A stretch of DNA of 64,000 bases. Origin: Maribacter spongiicola. GTDB lineage: Bacteria; Bacteroidota; Bacteroidia; Flavobacteriales; Flavobacteriaceae. This document shows, piece by piece, positions 44,189 through 53,476 of the stretch. The notes under the pieces were generated by a model. It searched no databases and was not told where the DNA came from. It saw nothing but the letters and a program-made list of their open reading frames with translations. Location of the stretch: positions 1,267,098 to 1,331,097 of the forward strand of contig NZ_SOAY01000010.1 of assembly GCF_004364165.1 (NCBI RefSeq). The letters run 5' to 3'. Position numbers and translations under genes: made by a program. Position 1 is the stretch's first letter; each line of letters begins with the position of its first letter.

Positions 44189-45001
44189 CTATTTCAGCTT
44201 ACTTACATCAATCTTAAAAAGTTCAGCAGCATTTTTCCAGAGAATTAGTTCTTTCTTTTCGTCAGTTAAGTCTAATTGATTCATGAATTTCAAATACGAT
44301 TTCATGTTAGAAATGGGCCAGTCCGTTCCATAAAGAAGATATCGTGGGTCACCAGCATAGGTGATCATTTCTTCTATTTCCTTTTTCATGTAGCGTTCAA
44401 ATTTATCAGAGAAGTCACCTAATACCAACCCTGATATATCTGCATAAACGTTCTTGTTTTTGTAAACGACCTCCATACAATCTTTAATCCAAGGATTACC
44501 CACATGGCAAATCACGATTTTTAACTCCGGATAATCAACCGCCAAATCATCAATATGAATAGGGTGGGAGTATTTTATTTTTCCGGTAGGGGCATACGTG
44601 TCACCAGAGTGAAACATGACAGGTACATCATACTCGATCGCCATTTCATACATTAGTTTAAAGCGAATATCATTCGGATAAAATGGCTCGTAACCCGGAT
44701 AAAATTTTAAGCCTTTAATGAATCCTTTTTCAAGATAATCGCTAATCTCAATGACATCTCTGTGGTTGTAATGTAAATAGCTGATACCCGACACTACACC
44801 TAAATTGTTGTAACCTTTTATCGCTTCTACCACCTGTTTGGTACTCGGTCGGTGTTCATTTACTTTGTAAGAGGTAAGCACCAAAGAATAATCAATATTA
44901 TTCGCTGCCATATTCTCAGAAAGCTTGTCTAAACTTTCATTTAATGAAACCACTCTATCTTCATGATAGTTGTTGATGTGGGTATGTACGTCTATGATCA
45001 T
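44189..45001 (-). CDS. Amidohydrolase_2-family metal-dependent hydrolase
   Basis: A 270-residue TIM-barrel hydrolase: the N-terminal MIIDVHTHINN (HxH metal ligands), FHSGD, ICHVGNPW (metal/catalytic His) and YGTDWP (catalytic Asp). This pattern is that of the amidohydrolase_2 group, which includes decarboxylases and lactonases such as ACMSD-like enzymes. No signal peptide. It is the last gene of a minus-strand unit with SRPBCC and ftsE, 54 bp after the SRPBCC gene. Substrate unknown. Confidence 0.9.
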   Translation of the reverse strand: MIIDVHTHINNYHEDRVVSLNESLDKLSENMAANNIDYSLVLTSYKVNEHRPSTKQVVEAIKGYNNLGVVSGISYLHYNHRDVIEISDYLEKGFIKGLKFYPGYEPFYPNDIRFKLMYEMAIEYDVPVMFHSGDTYAPTGKIKYSHPIHIDDLAVDYPELKIVICHVGNPWIKDCMEVVYKNKNVYADISGLVLGDFSDKFERYMKKEIEEMITYAGDPRYLLYGTDWPISNMKSYLKFMNQLDLTDEKKELILWKNAAELFKIDVSKLK

Positions 45002-45055
45002 GTAATATGTATTTATACTAATTTAAAGCTAACTCTAGGTTTATGAGTATACTAA

Positions 45056-45532
45056 TTATTCTTCAATTAATTGTTTCCACTTACCTGATTCAGCAAATTC
45101 TTTGATTGTAGAATTTCGTTTCTCTAACAAATCTGTCATGTACTTTTTCAGGAAAAACGAATCTGCGATTTTCCCTAAAAAACCCAATGGTGATTGGTAA
45201 TCAAAATAGTCAACCATTAAAGTTCCATCGACAGTGTTTTCAAAATGGTGTTCATGCCTGAAGCTTTTGAAAGCGCCTTTTAACATTTCATCAGAAAAGA
45301 AGTTAGGGTAGTCGAATTCGGTTATTTTAGAGGTTAGAACTTGGTAAATTCCAAAATGTTTAGCGCGCCAAGTAACCCATTCATTTAAACCAATTAGTCC
45401 GCTAGTAACTCCTGCTATAGCTTCTTCATCTGTATGTTCTGTAGAAATTTTATGAAGATCGATACTTCGCGATAAGTCAAAGACAATTTCTTTCTTTGCA
45501 TTTATCTCTGTCTTAAGCTCAATCTTTGGCAT
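45056..45532 (-). CDS. SRPBCC-superfamily protein
   Basis: A 158-residue protein of the START/SRPBCC ligand-binding fold: the N-terminal MPKIELKTEINAKKEIVFDLSRSIDLH strand-helix start, then DGTLMVDYFDYQSPLGFLGKIADSFFLKKYMTDLLEKRN, the long C-terminal helix. Relatives are sometimes annotated as cell-division inhibitors, which the position 12 bp after ftsE might echo, but the fold binds many hydrophobic ligands and no function is proven. Co-transcribed with ftsE. Confidence 0.88.
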   Translation of the reverse strand: MPKIELKTEINAKKEIVFDLSRSIDLHKISTEHTDEEAIAGVTSGLIGLNEWVTWRAKHFGIYQVLTSKITEFDYPNFFSDEMLKGAFKSFRHEHHFENTVDGTLMVDYFDYQSPLGFLGKIADSFFLKKYMTDLLEKRNSTIKEFAESGKWKQLIEE

Positions 45533-45544
45533 ATATTCAAATAT

Positions 45545-46228
45545 CTAAACCGCCCTCTGCACCACCTCAAATACCTTATTGGCATCGCACTTAATGGTTT
45601 TAGAAGGGAATTTTAAAATCAATGCATAATCGTGGGTTGCCATTAGTATGGTTCTGCCAGCTTTATTGATTTCTTGCAATACCTTCATGACCTCTACACT
45701 GGTTTGTGGATCAAGGTTTCCGGTAGGCTCATCGGCAATAATTAATTCTGGGTCATTTAATAAAGCACGGGCAATGGCAATACGTTGTTGTTCTCCGCCA
45801 GAAAGTTCATGCGGAAATTTAAAGCCCTTGGTTTTCATACCTACTTTTTCAAGTACATTAGATACTTGAGTATCCATTTTTGCCTTGTCCGTCCAACCAG
45901 TAGCTTTCAAAACAAAAAACATATTTTGGTTGATATTTCGGTCCGGTAGCAGCTTAAAATCTTGAAAAACGATACCCAGTTTCCTTCGTAAAAACGGAAT
46001 ATCTTTCTCTTTTAAGGTTTTAAGATTGAATTCACCAACATGACCTTCACCTTTTTGCAAGGGTAGATCACCATATAGTGTTTTCATGAAGCTACTTTTG
46101 CCACTTCCGGTCTTGCCGATAAGGTAGACGAATTCACCTTTTGCAATTTTTAAACTCACTTCACTCAGCACCAAGCTCTCTTTTTGAAAAATAGAGGCAT
46201 CCTTAAGTTCTAAAACAATCTCTTCCAT
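45545..46228 (-). CDS. ftsE: Cell-division ABC transporter ATP-binding protein FtsE
   Basis: A 227-residue ABC ATPase: Walker [11 protein letters not shown] loop [11 protein letters not shown] (the FtsE-like LLPDR), signature [15 protein letters not shown] and Walker [13 protein letters not shown], followed by an H loop (THDY). With FtsX it activates peptidoglycan hydrolases at the septum. The start at 46228 (MEEIVLEL) was chosen; upstream in-frame codons read as non-coding leader. No ftsX lies in the window. Downstream are SRPBCC and amidohydrolase genes; the divergent neighbour is a TPR/outer-membrane barrel pair. Confidence 0.92.
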   Translation of the reverse strand: MEEIVLELKDASIFQKESLVLSEVSLKIAKGEFVYLIGKTGSGKSSFMKTLYGDLPLQKGEGHVGEFNLKTLKEKDIPFLRRKLGIVFQDFKLLPDRNINQNMFFVLKATGWTDKAKMDTQVSNVLEKVGMKTKGFKFPHELSGGEQQRIAIARALLNDPELIIADEPTGNLDPQTSVEVMKVLQEINKAGRTILMATHDYALILKFPSKTIKCDANKVFEVVQRAV

Positions 46229-46336
46229 AACGCAAATGTTGATATAAAAGTAATAAGTTCCATCTGATATTAGAGAACCCTTTTTCAAAATCTTTTCTTT
46301 TGCATGGGTATTACACATACTTAGGTACAATTTTTG

Positions 46337-46358
46337 CCGTTATCACATGTGATAACGG
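46337..46358. promoter_or_regulatory. Perfect 22-bp palindrome between ftsE and the TPR gene
   Basis: The 22 bases from CCGTTATCAC at 46337 to GTGATAACGG at 46358 (centre CATG minus outer overlap) equal their own reverse complement without a mismatch. It lies 26 bp before the TPR start and 109 bp before the divergent ftsE start. No T-run flanks it on either strand, so it is not a terminator; an operator for a dimeric regulator, or a hairpin in the TPR leader, are the options. Confidence 0.75.
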
Positions 46359-46383
46359 TACTACTAAATAGTAAGAGAACACT

Positions 46384-49300
46384 ATGCTTAAAAAATTCAT
46401 CGCTTTTATTCCTATGGTATTCGGTTTGGTCGCATTGACCAATGCCCAAGAGACGAAGATCTATACCCACGAACAGAAAGCATTCCAAGACGCGCTCGCG
46501 CTTTACAACAACGAACAATACCAAGCGGCACAGACCATTTTTGAGAAGGTCAAAGTGACTACAAAAGATGAGGAGACCGCTGCCAATAGTGCATACTATG
46601 CAGCTAATGCGGCAGTACGCTTAAACCAGATGGGTGCAGACCGTTTGATGGAAGATTTCGTGGAGAAATACCCAACTTCTACCAAGCGTAATTCAGCATT
46701 TGCCGATGTGGCAGAATATTACTTTCAAACAGGTAAATATCCGTATGCTTTGAAATGGTATGACAAGGTGGATCAGAACTCACTTTCTCGTGGCGAGATG
46801 GATAAGTTTAACTTCAATTACGGCTACTCTTTATTCTCATCTCGTAAAACAAAAGAAGCAGAAAAGTACCTTGAAAAAGTAACGACTTCTCAAGTCTACG
46901 GTTCTCAAGCAAAATATTACTTGGGGTATATTTCATATCAAGAAGATGATTACGAAACTGCAAACCAACGTTTTGATCAGATTACGGATCAAGATGTATT
47001 GGAGGAGAAGTTGAGCTATTACCAGGCTGATATGAATTTTAAGTTGGGTAAATTCGAAGAGGCGATTGCTTTGGCTAAAAAACAACTGACAAAAGCTGAC
47101 AGACGAGAAGTCTCTGAATTAAATAAGATAATAGGGGAGAGCTACTTTAATTTAAAGCAGTACGAAAATGCGATTCCGTATTTAACAGAGTACAATGGTA
47201 AAGGTGGTAAATGGAGCAATACCGATTATTACTACTTAGGTTATGCTTATTACAAAGGCGGAGATTATGCCAACGCCATTGCTCAATTCAATAAAATTAT
47301 TGGTGGTACTAATAGCGTTGCACAAAATGCATATTATCATTTGGCAGAATGTTATTTGAAGTTGGATAAAAAGCAGGAAGCTTTAAATGCTTTCCGTAAT
47401 GCTTCTCAAATGGACTATAGCGCCGAGATACAGAAAGATGCATTTTTGAATTATGCGCGTTTGAGTTATGAAGTGGGTAATGCTTATGAGCCGGTGCCGC
47501 AGGTAATTACGAATTATTTAAAAACGTATCCCAAAGATGAACACCAAGATGAGATGCAGACCTTATTGGTAGATTCATATATAACGTCAAAGAACTTCGC
47601 CGGAGCGATGAAGTTGCTTGAAGAGAATAAAAATTACGCAAGTAAATCGGTCTATCAAAAAGTAGCCTATTACAGAGGTATCGAACTTTTTATGGAAGGC
47701 GATTATAATGCCGCCTCAGAGAATTTTGGTAAATCGTTGGGCAGTGCAGAAGATATGCTGTTCAAAGCAAGAGCCAATTATTGGAAAGCGGAATCTGATT
47801 ACCTGTCCAATCGTTTTGCCGAAGCCGTAAAAGGGTATAACGCGTTTAAAAGTAATACCTCGGCAAAAAATACAGAAATGTATGCAGATATTGATTACAA
47901 CTTGGCATACGGGTATTTTAAACAGAAAGATTATAACAATGCCATTACCTTTTTCAACGCATTTACTACCAATGGCAATGCAGAAGTAGAGAAATTACAT
48001 GATGGCTTGTTAAGATTAGGCGATAGTTATTACGCTACCAGTAAATACTGGCCTGCTATAGAAACGTATAACAAAGCACTGGCATTAACCGGACCAGAGA
48101 AAGATTATGCATTCTACCAAAAAGCAATGAGCTATGGTTATGTGGATAGAGGTGCGAGCAAAATAGAAAACTTAGAGGAATTTGTAAGCCAGTACCCTCG
48201 ATCAAGTTTTAAGGATGATGCCTTATTCGAATTAGGTAATACCTATGTTTCGCAAGGGCAAGAGAATAAAGGTCTGGAAGCTTACGATCGTTTGATCAGT
48301 GAATACAGAGGCAGTTCATTGGTTCCACAGGCATTAATGAGGCAGGGATTGGTAAATTATAATGCCGCTAGAAACGAAGCTGCTTTGGCGAAGTTTAAAA
48401 CGGTTGTTCGCGATTTTCCAAAAACACAAGAAGCCATACAAGCTGTAGCAACAGCAAAACTGGTATATGTAGATATGGGTCGGGTAAATGAATATGCAGA
48501 GTGGGTACGCACGCTCGATTTCGTTGAGGTTACCGATGCTGAATTGGACAACGCCACTTTCGATGCTGCACAAAAGCAGAATTTAGAAGGTAATGTTGAT
48601 GCCGCTATTAAAGGATATAAAAATTACATTCAAATATTCCCAACTGGTTTACATGCGGTTGACGCCAATTTTAGCTTAGCACAATTGTATTTCGGAAAAG
48701 GAGAAAAAGAATCGGCTTTACCATATTACAAGTATGTTGCCGATAGAAGTACTAGCGAATATGCAGAACAGGCATTAACGCGTGTTTGTGAGGTGTATAT
48801 CTCTAAAGATGATTACGGCATTGCTTTACCATATTTGTTAAAGTTAGAGAGTCAGGCGAACATTCAGCAGAACAGAACTTTTGCGCGCTCTAACTTAATG
48901 AAAGGGTATTACGGACAAAAGAATTATCCGAAGACTATAGAATATGCTGATAAGGTATTAGCAACTTCAAACATTGATAACAGAATTAAGAGCGATGCGC
49001 ATATTATGATCGCTAGATCGGCCATTGCAACCAACGATGAGGCGAAAGCAAAATCTGCTTATGCCGAAGTGTTGAAAATTGCATCGGGCGCAACAGCTGC
49101 AGAAGCATTATATTATAACGCCTATTTTGAGCATAAAGAGGGGTCTTACGAGAACTCTAATATTGCAGTGCAAAAATTGGCTAAAGATTATGCGGCTTAC
49201 AAAGAATGGGGTGGTAAAGGTTTAGTATTGATGGCTAAAAACTATTATGCCTTAAATGATGCCTACCAGGCAACTTACATTCTAGAAAGTGTAATTACCA

Positions 49301-49401
49301 ATTTTAGTCAATACCCAGAAATTGTTGCCGAGGCAAGAGCAGAGCTTGCAATCATTAAATCGAAAGAGGCGAAAAGTAACTCATCGGTTGATCCTAATTA
49401 A
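46384..49401 (+). CDS. Large exported tetratricopeptide-repeat protein
   Basis: A 1005-residue protein with a signal peptide (cleavage near TNA|QET, residue 21) and a mature part made of many TPR units over its whole length (for example ALALYNNEQYQAAQTIFEKV, YYFQTGKYPYALKWYDKV, YYLGYAYYKGGDYANAIAQFNKI, AYGYFKQKDYNNAITFFNAF). TPR solenoids hold protein partners; the location is periplasmic or at the inner face of the outer membrane. The next gene, an outer-membrane barrel, starts 31 bp later, so the two probably form a complex. The ATG follows the 22-bp palindrome. Function unknown. Confidence 0.9.
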   Translation: MLKKFIAFIPMVFGLVALTNAQETKIYTHEQKAFQDALALYNNEQYQAAQTIFEKVKVTTKDEETAANSAYYAANAAVRLNQMGADRLMEDFVEKYPTSTKRNSAFADVAEYYFQTGKYPYALKWYDKVDQNSLSRGEMDKFNFNYGYSLFSSRKTKEAEKYLEKVTTSQVYGSQAKYYLGYISYQEDDYETANQRFDQITDQDVLEEKLSYYQADMNFKLGKFEEAIALAKKQLTKADRREVSELNKIIGESYFNLKQYENAIPYLTEYNGKGGKWSNTDYYYLGYAYYKGGDYANAIAQFNKIIGGTNSVAQNAYYHLAECYLKLDKKQEALNAFRNASQMDYSAEIQKDAFLNYARLSYEVGNAYEPVPQVITNYLKTYPKDEHQDEMQTLLVDSYITSKNFAGAMKLLEENKNYASKSVYQKVAYYRGIELFMEGDYNAASENFGKSLGSAEDMLFKARANYWKAESDYLSNRFAEAVKGYNAFKSNTSAKNTEMYADIDYNLAYGYFKQKDYNNAITFFNAFTTNGNAEVEKLHDGLLRLGDSYYATSKYWPAIETYNKALALTGPEKDYAFYQKAMSYGYVDRGASKIENLEEFVSQYPRSSFKDDALFELGNTYVSQGQENKGLEAYDRLISEYRGSSLVPQALMRQGLVNYNAARNEAALAKFKTVVRDFPKTQEAIQAVATAKLVYVDMGRVNEYAEWVRTLDFVEVTDAELDNATFDAAQKQNLEGNVDAAIKGYKNYIQIFPTGLHAVDANFSLAQLYFGKGEKESALPYYKYVADRSTSEYAEQALTRVCEVYISKDDYGIALPYLLKLESQANIQQNRTFARSNLMKGYYGQKNYPKTIEYADKVLATSNIDNRIKSDAHIMIARSAIATNDEAKAKSAYAEVLKIASGATAAEALYYNAYFEHKEGSYENSNIAVQKLAKDYAAYKEWGGKGLVLMAKNYYALNDAYQATYILESVITNFSQYPEIVAEARAELAIIKSKEAKSNSSVDPN

Positions 49402-49432
49402 GAAATTTACGTACACCAGAAAAAGAACACCT

Positions 49433-51184
49433 ATGTACAACAAACATATATTTGCGCTTATATTTTTAACACTTGGCTTTCAGGTTGTTTTTGCTCAAGA
49501 AGAGGAAAAGGATTTGGGTACAGAAACCGTAACGGTTACTAAAGCATACACGCCAACTGTTTCAGATGCTTTTAAAATTAAGTCGGTTCCGAATATGAAC
49601 GACTCTATTGTTTTGCAGAAGAAACCTATTAACTATAGTATTTTTTCGGTACCTGTGGCATCTACATTTACACCGAACAAAGGCACGGCATCTAAGGTAG
49701 AAAGGTTGCCACCACCAGTATTGTATAATTCGTATGCCTCTTTAGGTGCAGGATCTTATGGTAATGTGTTAGGTGAATTTTATACTAGCAGAACCATTAA
49801 TAGAGATGAGAATTTTGATATTGGTTTTAATCATTTGTCTTCTCGCGGTGGCATCAATGGTGTGGAACTGAATGATACATTTTATGATACCAAATTAGAT
49901 GCATCTTACGCGAAACGTGATCGAGATTTAGATTGGGGAGCTGCAATTGGGCTACAACATCAATTGTATAATTGGTACGGAGTAGAACCAGGTAGGTTCA
50001 GCGAAACGGAATTAAGCGGAATTAACGAACGCCAAAATTACTACATGGGCGAAGTTGGTGGTCATATTAATATAGAGGACGCTTACTTTAAAAGAGCTGA
50101 TTTAAAATACCGTAGATTTTTTGATGCTTTAAGCTCAGGTGAGAATAGAATTATTTTTAACTCCGGATTTGAGTTTCCTTTGAATGAAGAAGCTTTGAAT
50201 GTTAAGGTGAAAGCTGATTATGTAGGGGGTAGTTTTGCCAATGATTGGGGCGATGCCTCGGTAAATACTGTGCCAATTAATTATAGCCAATTGCAAGCGG
50301 GTATTAATCCGTCTTTGAAAATGCTTCGTGATGATCTTTCATTGAACCTAGGTGTAAATTTAGTATACGGTATGGATCTAGAGAATAGCGAAAGCAATTT
50401 TTATATCTACCCTGCGGTAACAGCATCGTATAGATTATTAGATGAATCTGTAATTGCCTATGGAGGAGTAACAGGGGAGTTGAAACAAAATTCATATTAC
50501 GATTATGTAGAGGCGAATCCGTTTGTGTCACCCACATTGAACATAGCACCGACCGATAGTCAATACAATGCCTATGTAGGTTTTAAAGGTCAGTTATTAC
50601 CAAATTTGAGCTATAATTTAAAAGGTTCGTATGCTGCAGAGAATAGAAAGCCACTATTTATATTGAATTCGGTAAATGATTCGCGAAGCGATTCTAACGG
50701 ATATTTCTTAGGAAATTCATTTCAAGTATTTTATGATGATATTAAGACCTTGGGTATTTTCGGAGAATTGAATATTGATGTAAACCGTAATTTTACTTTA
50801 GGTGTAAATGCTGAGGTGTATGATTACAGTACTGAAACCGGTAACCCAGCGTGGAACTTGCCAAATTTAAAAGGATCACTGTTTATGGATTACCAAATAG
50901 GTGAAAAGTGGTATGCAGGTGTTAACCTATTTTATGTTGGTGAGCGTGAAGATTTCTTGCCAACGGGTGTTCAAGTGGTTCCGGGTAATGGAATTCCTGC
51001 TACAATCATTACTTTAGACGGATTTTTCGATGCCAATGCGCATATCGGTTATCGCTACACAGATCAATGGTCTTTCTTTATAAAGGGAGCTAACCTTTCT
51101 AATAACGATTACCAACGTTGGGCAAATTTTCAAGTTCAGGGTATTCAAGTTTTGGGAGGCGCAACGTATAAGTTCGATTTCTAG
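49433..51184 (+). CDS. Outer-membrane beta-barrel, TonB-dependent-receptor-like without plug
   Basis: A 583-residue protein with a signal peptide (cleavage near VFA|QEE). A short segment ETVTVTKAYTPTVSDAFKI resembles a TonB-box/plug start (the VTVT...P pattern), but there is no full plug domain. The rest alternates short turns and amphipathic strands, and it ends in the aromatic GGATYKFDF typical of outer-membrane barrels; the last 60 residues look like a TonB-dependent-receptor barrel end (FIKGANLSNNDYQRWANF). It is shorter than ordinary TonB receptors. The start at 49433 gives the signal peptide; an upstream in-frame start would overlap the TPR gene. Confidence 0.85.
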   Translation: MYNKHIFALIFLTLGFQVVFAQEEEKDLGTETVTVTKAYTPTVSDAFKIKSVPNMNDSIVLQKKPINYSIFSVPVASTFTPNKGTASKVERLPPPVLYNSYASLGAGSYGNVLGEFYTSRTINRDENFDIGFNHLSSRGGINGVELNDTFYDTKLDASYAKRDRDLDWGAAIGLQHQLYNWYGVEPGRFSETELSGINERQNYYMGEVGGHINIEDAYFKRADLKYRRFFDALSSGENRIIFNSGFEFPLNEEALNVKVKADYVGGSFANDWGDASVNTVPINYSQLQAGINPSLKMLRDDLSLNLGVNLVYGMDLENSESNFYIYPAVTASYRLLDESVIAYGGVTGELKQNSYYDYVEANPFVSPTLNIAPTDSQYNAYVGFKGQLLPNLSYNLKGSYAAENRKPLFILNSVNDSRSDSNGYFLGNSFQVFYDDIKTLGIFGELNIDVNRNFTLGVNAEVYDYSTETGNPAWNLPNLKGSLFMDYQIGEKWYAGVNLFYVGEREDFLPTGVQVVPGNGIPATIITLDGFFDANAHIGYRYTDQWSFFIKGANLSNNDYQRWANFQVQGIQVLGGATYKFDF

Positions 51185-51204
51185 AATACAGCTTAAACAT
51201 ATTT

Positions 51205-51250
51205 AAAATGCCCAAGTATTAGAGGAAACTAATACTTGGGCATTTTGTTT
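51205..51250 (+). terminator. Long perfect terminator of the TPR/barrel operon
   Basis: A 17-bp perfect stem (51205-51221 with 51230-51246) around an 8-base loop, A-run before and T-rich tail after, so it can work in both directions. Confidence 0.92.
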
Positions 51251-51339
51251 TGGATTCTAATTTTAACATTTAAATCCAAACCCTCTTTAGATTACTTCGT
51301 AGGTATTGGTGGTTCAACTAATAAAACCTAAAATACAAT

Positions 51340-53352
51340 ATGAAAAAATCTATAATTTATTTAGCAATTTTATCGGGAGCATTATTTTTTGCCTCGTGTA
51401 GTGACGACGACGACGCAATGGTAGATGGTACGCCAGTAGCCACTTGTGATGATGGAGAGATGAATGGTGACGAGACCGGCATTGACTGTGGAGGTTCTAT
51501 GTGCGAGCCATGCGGAGAAGGTATGACGGTTTTAGGTCGTAGAACAGATCTTTTTGTAACCAATAACGATAATGGAAACATTTCAAGATATAGTGTAACC
51601 GGAGATTCTTTGGTGACCTTAATGACAACAACTACGGCTGCCGAAGGTATTTATTATGATGCTACAGCAGATGTAGTTTTTCAAGCATCTAGAAGTGCCT
51701 TGCAATTAGAAGGTTTTGCAGATGTAAGCACTATAATGGATGGCGATGCAGTTGCCGCTTCTTACACAGGTGGTGCAGATTTGGAGAGTCCTAGAGAATT
51801 AGCGGTTAGCGGATCTTCTTTCGTAGTTGCCGATAATGGTGCTAACAAATTCTTCGTGTATGAAAACACAGGAAGCGGATTTACACTTACCAGTACAGTT
51901 GAGGTTCCCTTCCCAGTTTGGGGTATTACTTTTAAAGGCGATGATTTATATGCTGTAGTTGATACAACAGGAGATTTAGCGGTGTATTATGATTTTCTTG
52001 CTAACGCTGTAAACGGCATTTTAAGACCATCAAAAAGAGTAACTATTGAAGGTATTGTTAGAACACATGGTATTACTTATGAAGGTGCTGATGATGTTAT
52101 GGTATTGACCGATATCGGTGATGCTGCAGATGCAAATACCGATGGTGGTTTTCACATTATTTCTGATTTCTCCGCTAAGTTCGATTCGTTGTCAGACGGC
52201 GAATTATTACCGATCGGTATGCAAGTAAGAGTTGCAGGTTCTTCTACCTTAATGGGTAACCCTATTGATGTTGCGTATGATTCTGAAACCAATGCCGTAT
52301 ATGTTTCTGAAATTGGAAACGGAAAAGTATTAGGATTTACTTCTATCGGTTCTGGTGGTAACTTAACTCCGTCTTTCAATAAAGATTTGGCAATGGCATC
52401 ATCTATTCAATTTAGTAGTGATGAAACTGATGGTAATACAGGAGATTCTAGTGCCGCTAGAGCAACTAGACTTTATGTAACAAGTACTGCAAATGGAAAT
52501 GTTAGTGTGTATAATGGTACGGGAGTTTTGACGAAAACCATCGCTACAGGTTCAGATGCCACAGAGGGTATTTACTATAATGCAATGAACGATGCCTTAA
52601 TACAAGCTTCTAGATCAGGTATGGCATTGGAGTATTACGGTAGTTTCGCTGCTGTTACAGATTTAGCGAATATCGTTGCTGATTTTGCTGGTGGTGCCGA
52701 ATTGGCTAGCCCTAGAGAGATTGCTGTTTTTGGTAACAAGGTGGTAGTTTCAAGTAATACAGAAAATAAGTTTTACGTATATGAATACAATGGTTCTAGC
52801 TTTAGTTTGTTAAACACTTTTGATGCTGGCTTTAATACATGGGGAATCACTTTTATGGGTAACACCTTATTAGCTGTTGTAGATTCTACAAGTGATTTGG
52901 CTGTGTATGACAATTTCTTAACTGCCTTTTCTGCGGATGGTGCAATTACACCAACTAAAAGAATTACAGTTGATGGTATCATAAGAACTCATGGTATCGA
53001 TTATAGCGAGGCTGATGACGTATTAGTAATGACCGATATAGGTGATGCTGCAGATGCAAATACAGATGGCGGTTTTCAAGTGACTCAAGATTTTGCCGGA
53101 AAATTGGCTGCTTTGGATAACGGCGGAACTCTAGCACTTTCTGATCAAACAAGAGTTGCAGGTTCTATGACCGAAATGGGTAATCCTATTGATGTTGCAT
53201 ATGACCACAAAACAAAAACAGTATTTATTGCAGAAATTGGTAATGGCAAAGTTCTAGCCTTTTCAGATGCTCTGAATGCAAATGGTAATGTGGCACCAGC
53301 AATTAGTAATGATTTAATGTCTGCTGCTTCATTATACTTATATAACAACTAA
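51340..53352 (+). CDS. Lipoprotein with tandemly duplicated propeller-like domain
   Basis: A 670-residue lipoprotein (FFASCSDDDD, Cys20). After an Asp-rich linker comes a Cys-containing CDDGEMNGDETGIDCGG...C..C module seen in many Bacteroidetes surface proteins, and then two copies of one domain (about residues 67-365 and 374-670). Each copy has EGIYY, QASRS, LESPRE/LASPRE, WGITF, GIVRTHGI/GIIRTHGI, TDIGDAADANTDGGF, GNPIDVAYD and IGNGKVL. Strand-rich YVTS-type repeats suggest a beta propeller, surface exposed. Function unknown. Monocistronic between two terminators. Confidence 0.88.
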   Translation: MKKSIIYLAILSGALFFASCSDDDDAMVDGTPVATCDDGEMNGDETGIDCGGSMCEPCGEGMTVLGRRTDLFVTNNDNGNISRYSVTGDSLVTLMTTTTAAEGIYYDATADVVFQASRSALQLEGFADVSTIMDGDAVAASYTGGADLESPRELAVSGSSFVVADNGANKFFVYENTGSGFTLTSTVEVPFPVWGITFKGDDLYAVVDTTGDLAVYYDFLANAVNGILRPSKRVTIEGIVRTHGITYEGADDVMVLTDIGDAADANTDGGFHIISDFSAKFDSLSDGELLPIGMQVRVAGSSTLMGNPIDVAYDSETNAVYVSEIGNGKVLGFTSIGSGGNLTPSFNKDLAMASSIQFSSDETDGNTGDSSAARATRLYVTSTANGNVSVYNGTGVLTKTIATGSDATEGIYYNAMNDALIQASRSGMALEYYGSFAAVTDLANIVADFAGGAELASPREIAVFGNKVVVSSNTENKFYVYEYNGSSFSLLNTFDAGFNTWGITFMGNTLLAVVDSTSDLAVYDNFLTAFSADGAITPTKRITVDGIIRTHGIDYSEADDVLVMTDIGDAADANTDGGFQVTQDFAGKLAALDNGGTLALSDQTRVAGSMTEMGNPIDVAYDHKTKTVFIAEIGNGKVLAFSDALNANGNVAPAISNDLMSAASLYLYNN

Positions 53353-53385
53353 AAAAAATAAGTTTAGGTTAGATTGTTTGGTTAC

Positions 53386-53419
53386 AAAAATCCTTTCTCA
53401 GTAATGAGGAGGGATTTTT
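53386..53419 (+). terminator. Rho-independent terminator
   Basis: A 14-bp stem with G-T pairs (AAAAATCCTTTCTC with GAGGAGGGATTTTT) around AGTAAT; the right arm ends in five T. Ends the duplicated lipoprotein gene. Confidence 0.85.
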
Positions 53420-53476
53420 GAATTTAGACCAATAATACAATTTTAGAAGAATTCTGTATTTTAGAGATTCTGTACA

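Noticed and set aside
46337-46358. Palindrome as a terminator of ftsE or TPR transcripts
   Set aside because: No T-run on either strand, and both genes point away from it.
46384-49401. TPR gene as a DNA-level repeat array
   Set aside because: The protein repeats are degenerate; no repeated DNA units are evident.
49322-49432. Upstream start for the outer-membrane barrel overlapping the TPR gene
   Set aside because: It adds 37 charged residues before an otherwise perfect signal peptide; the ATG at 49433 explains the export signal.
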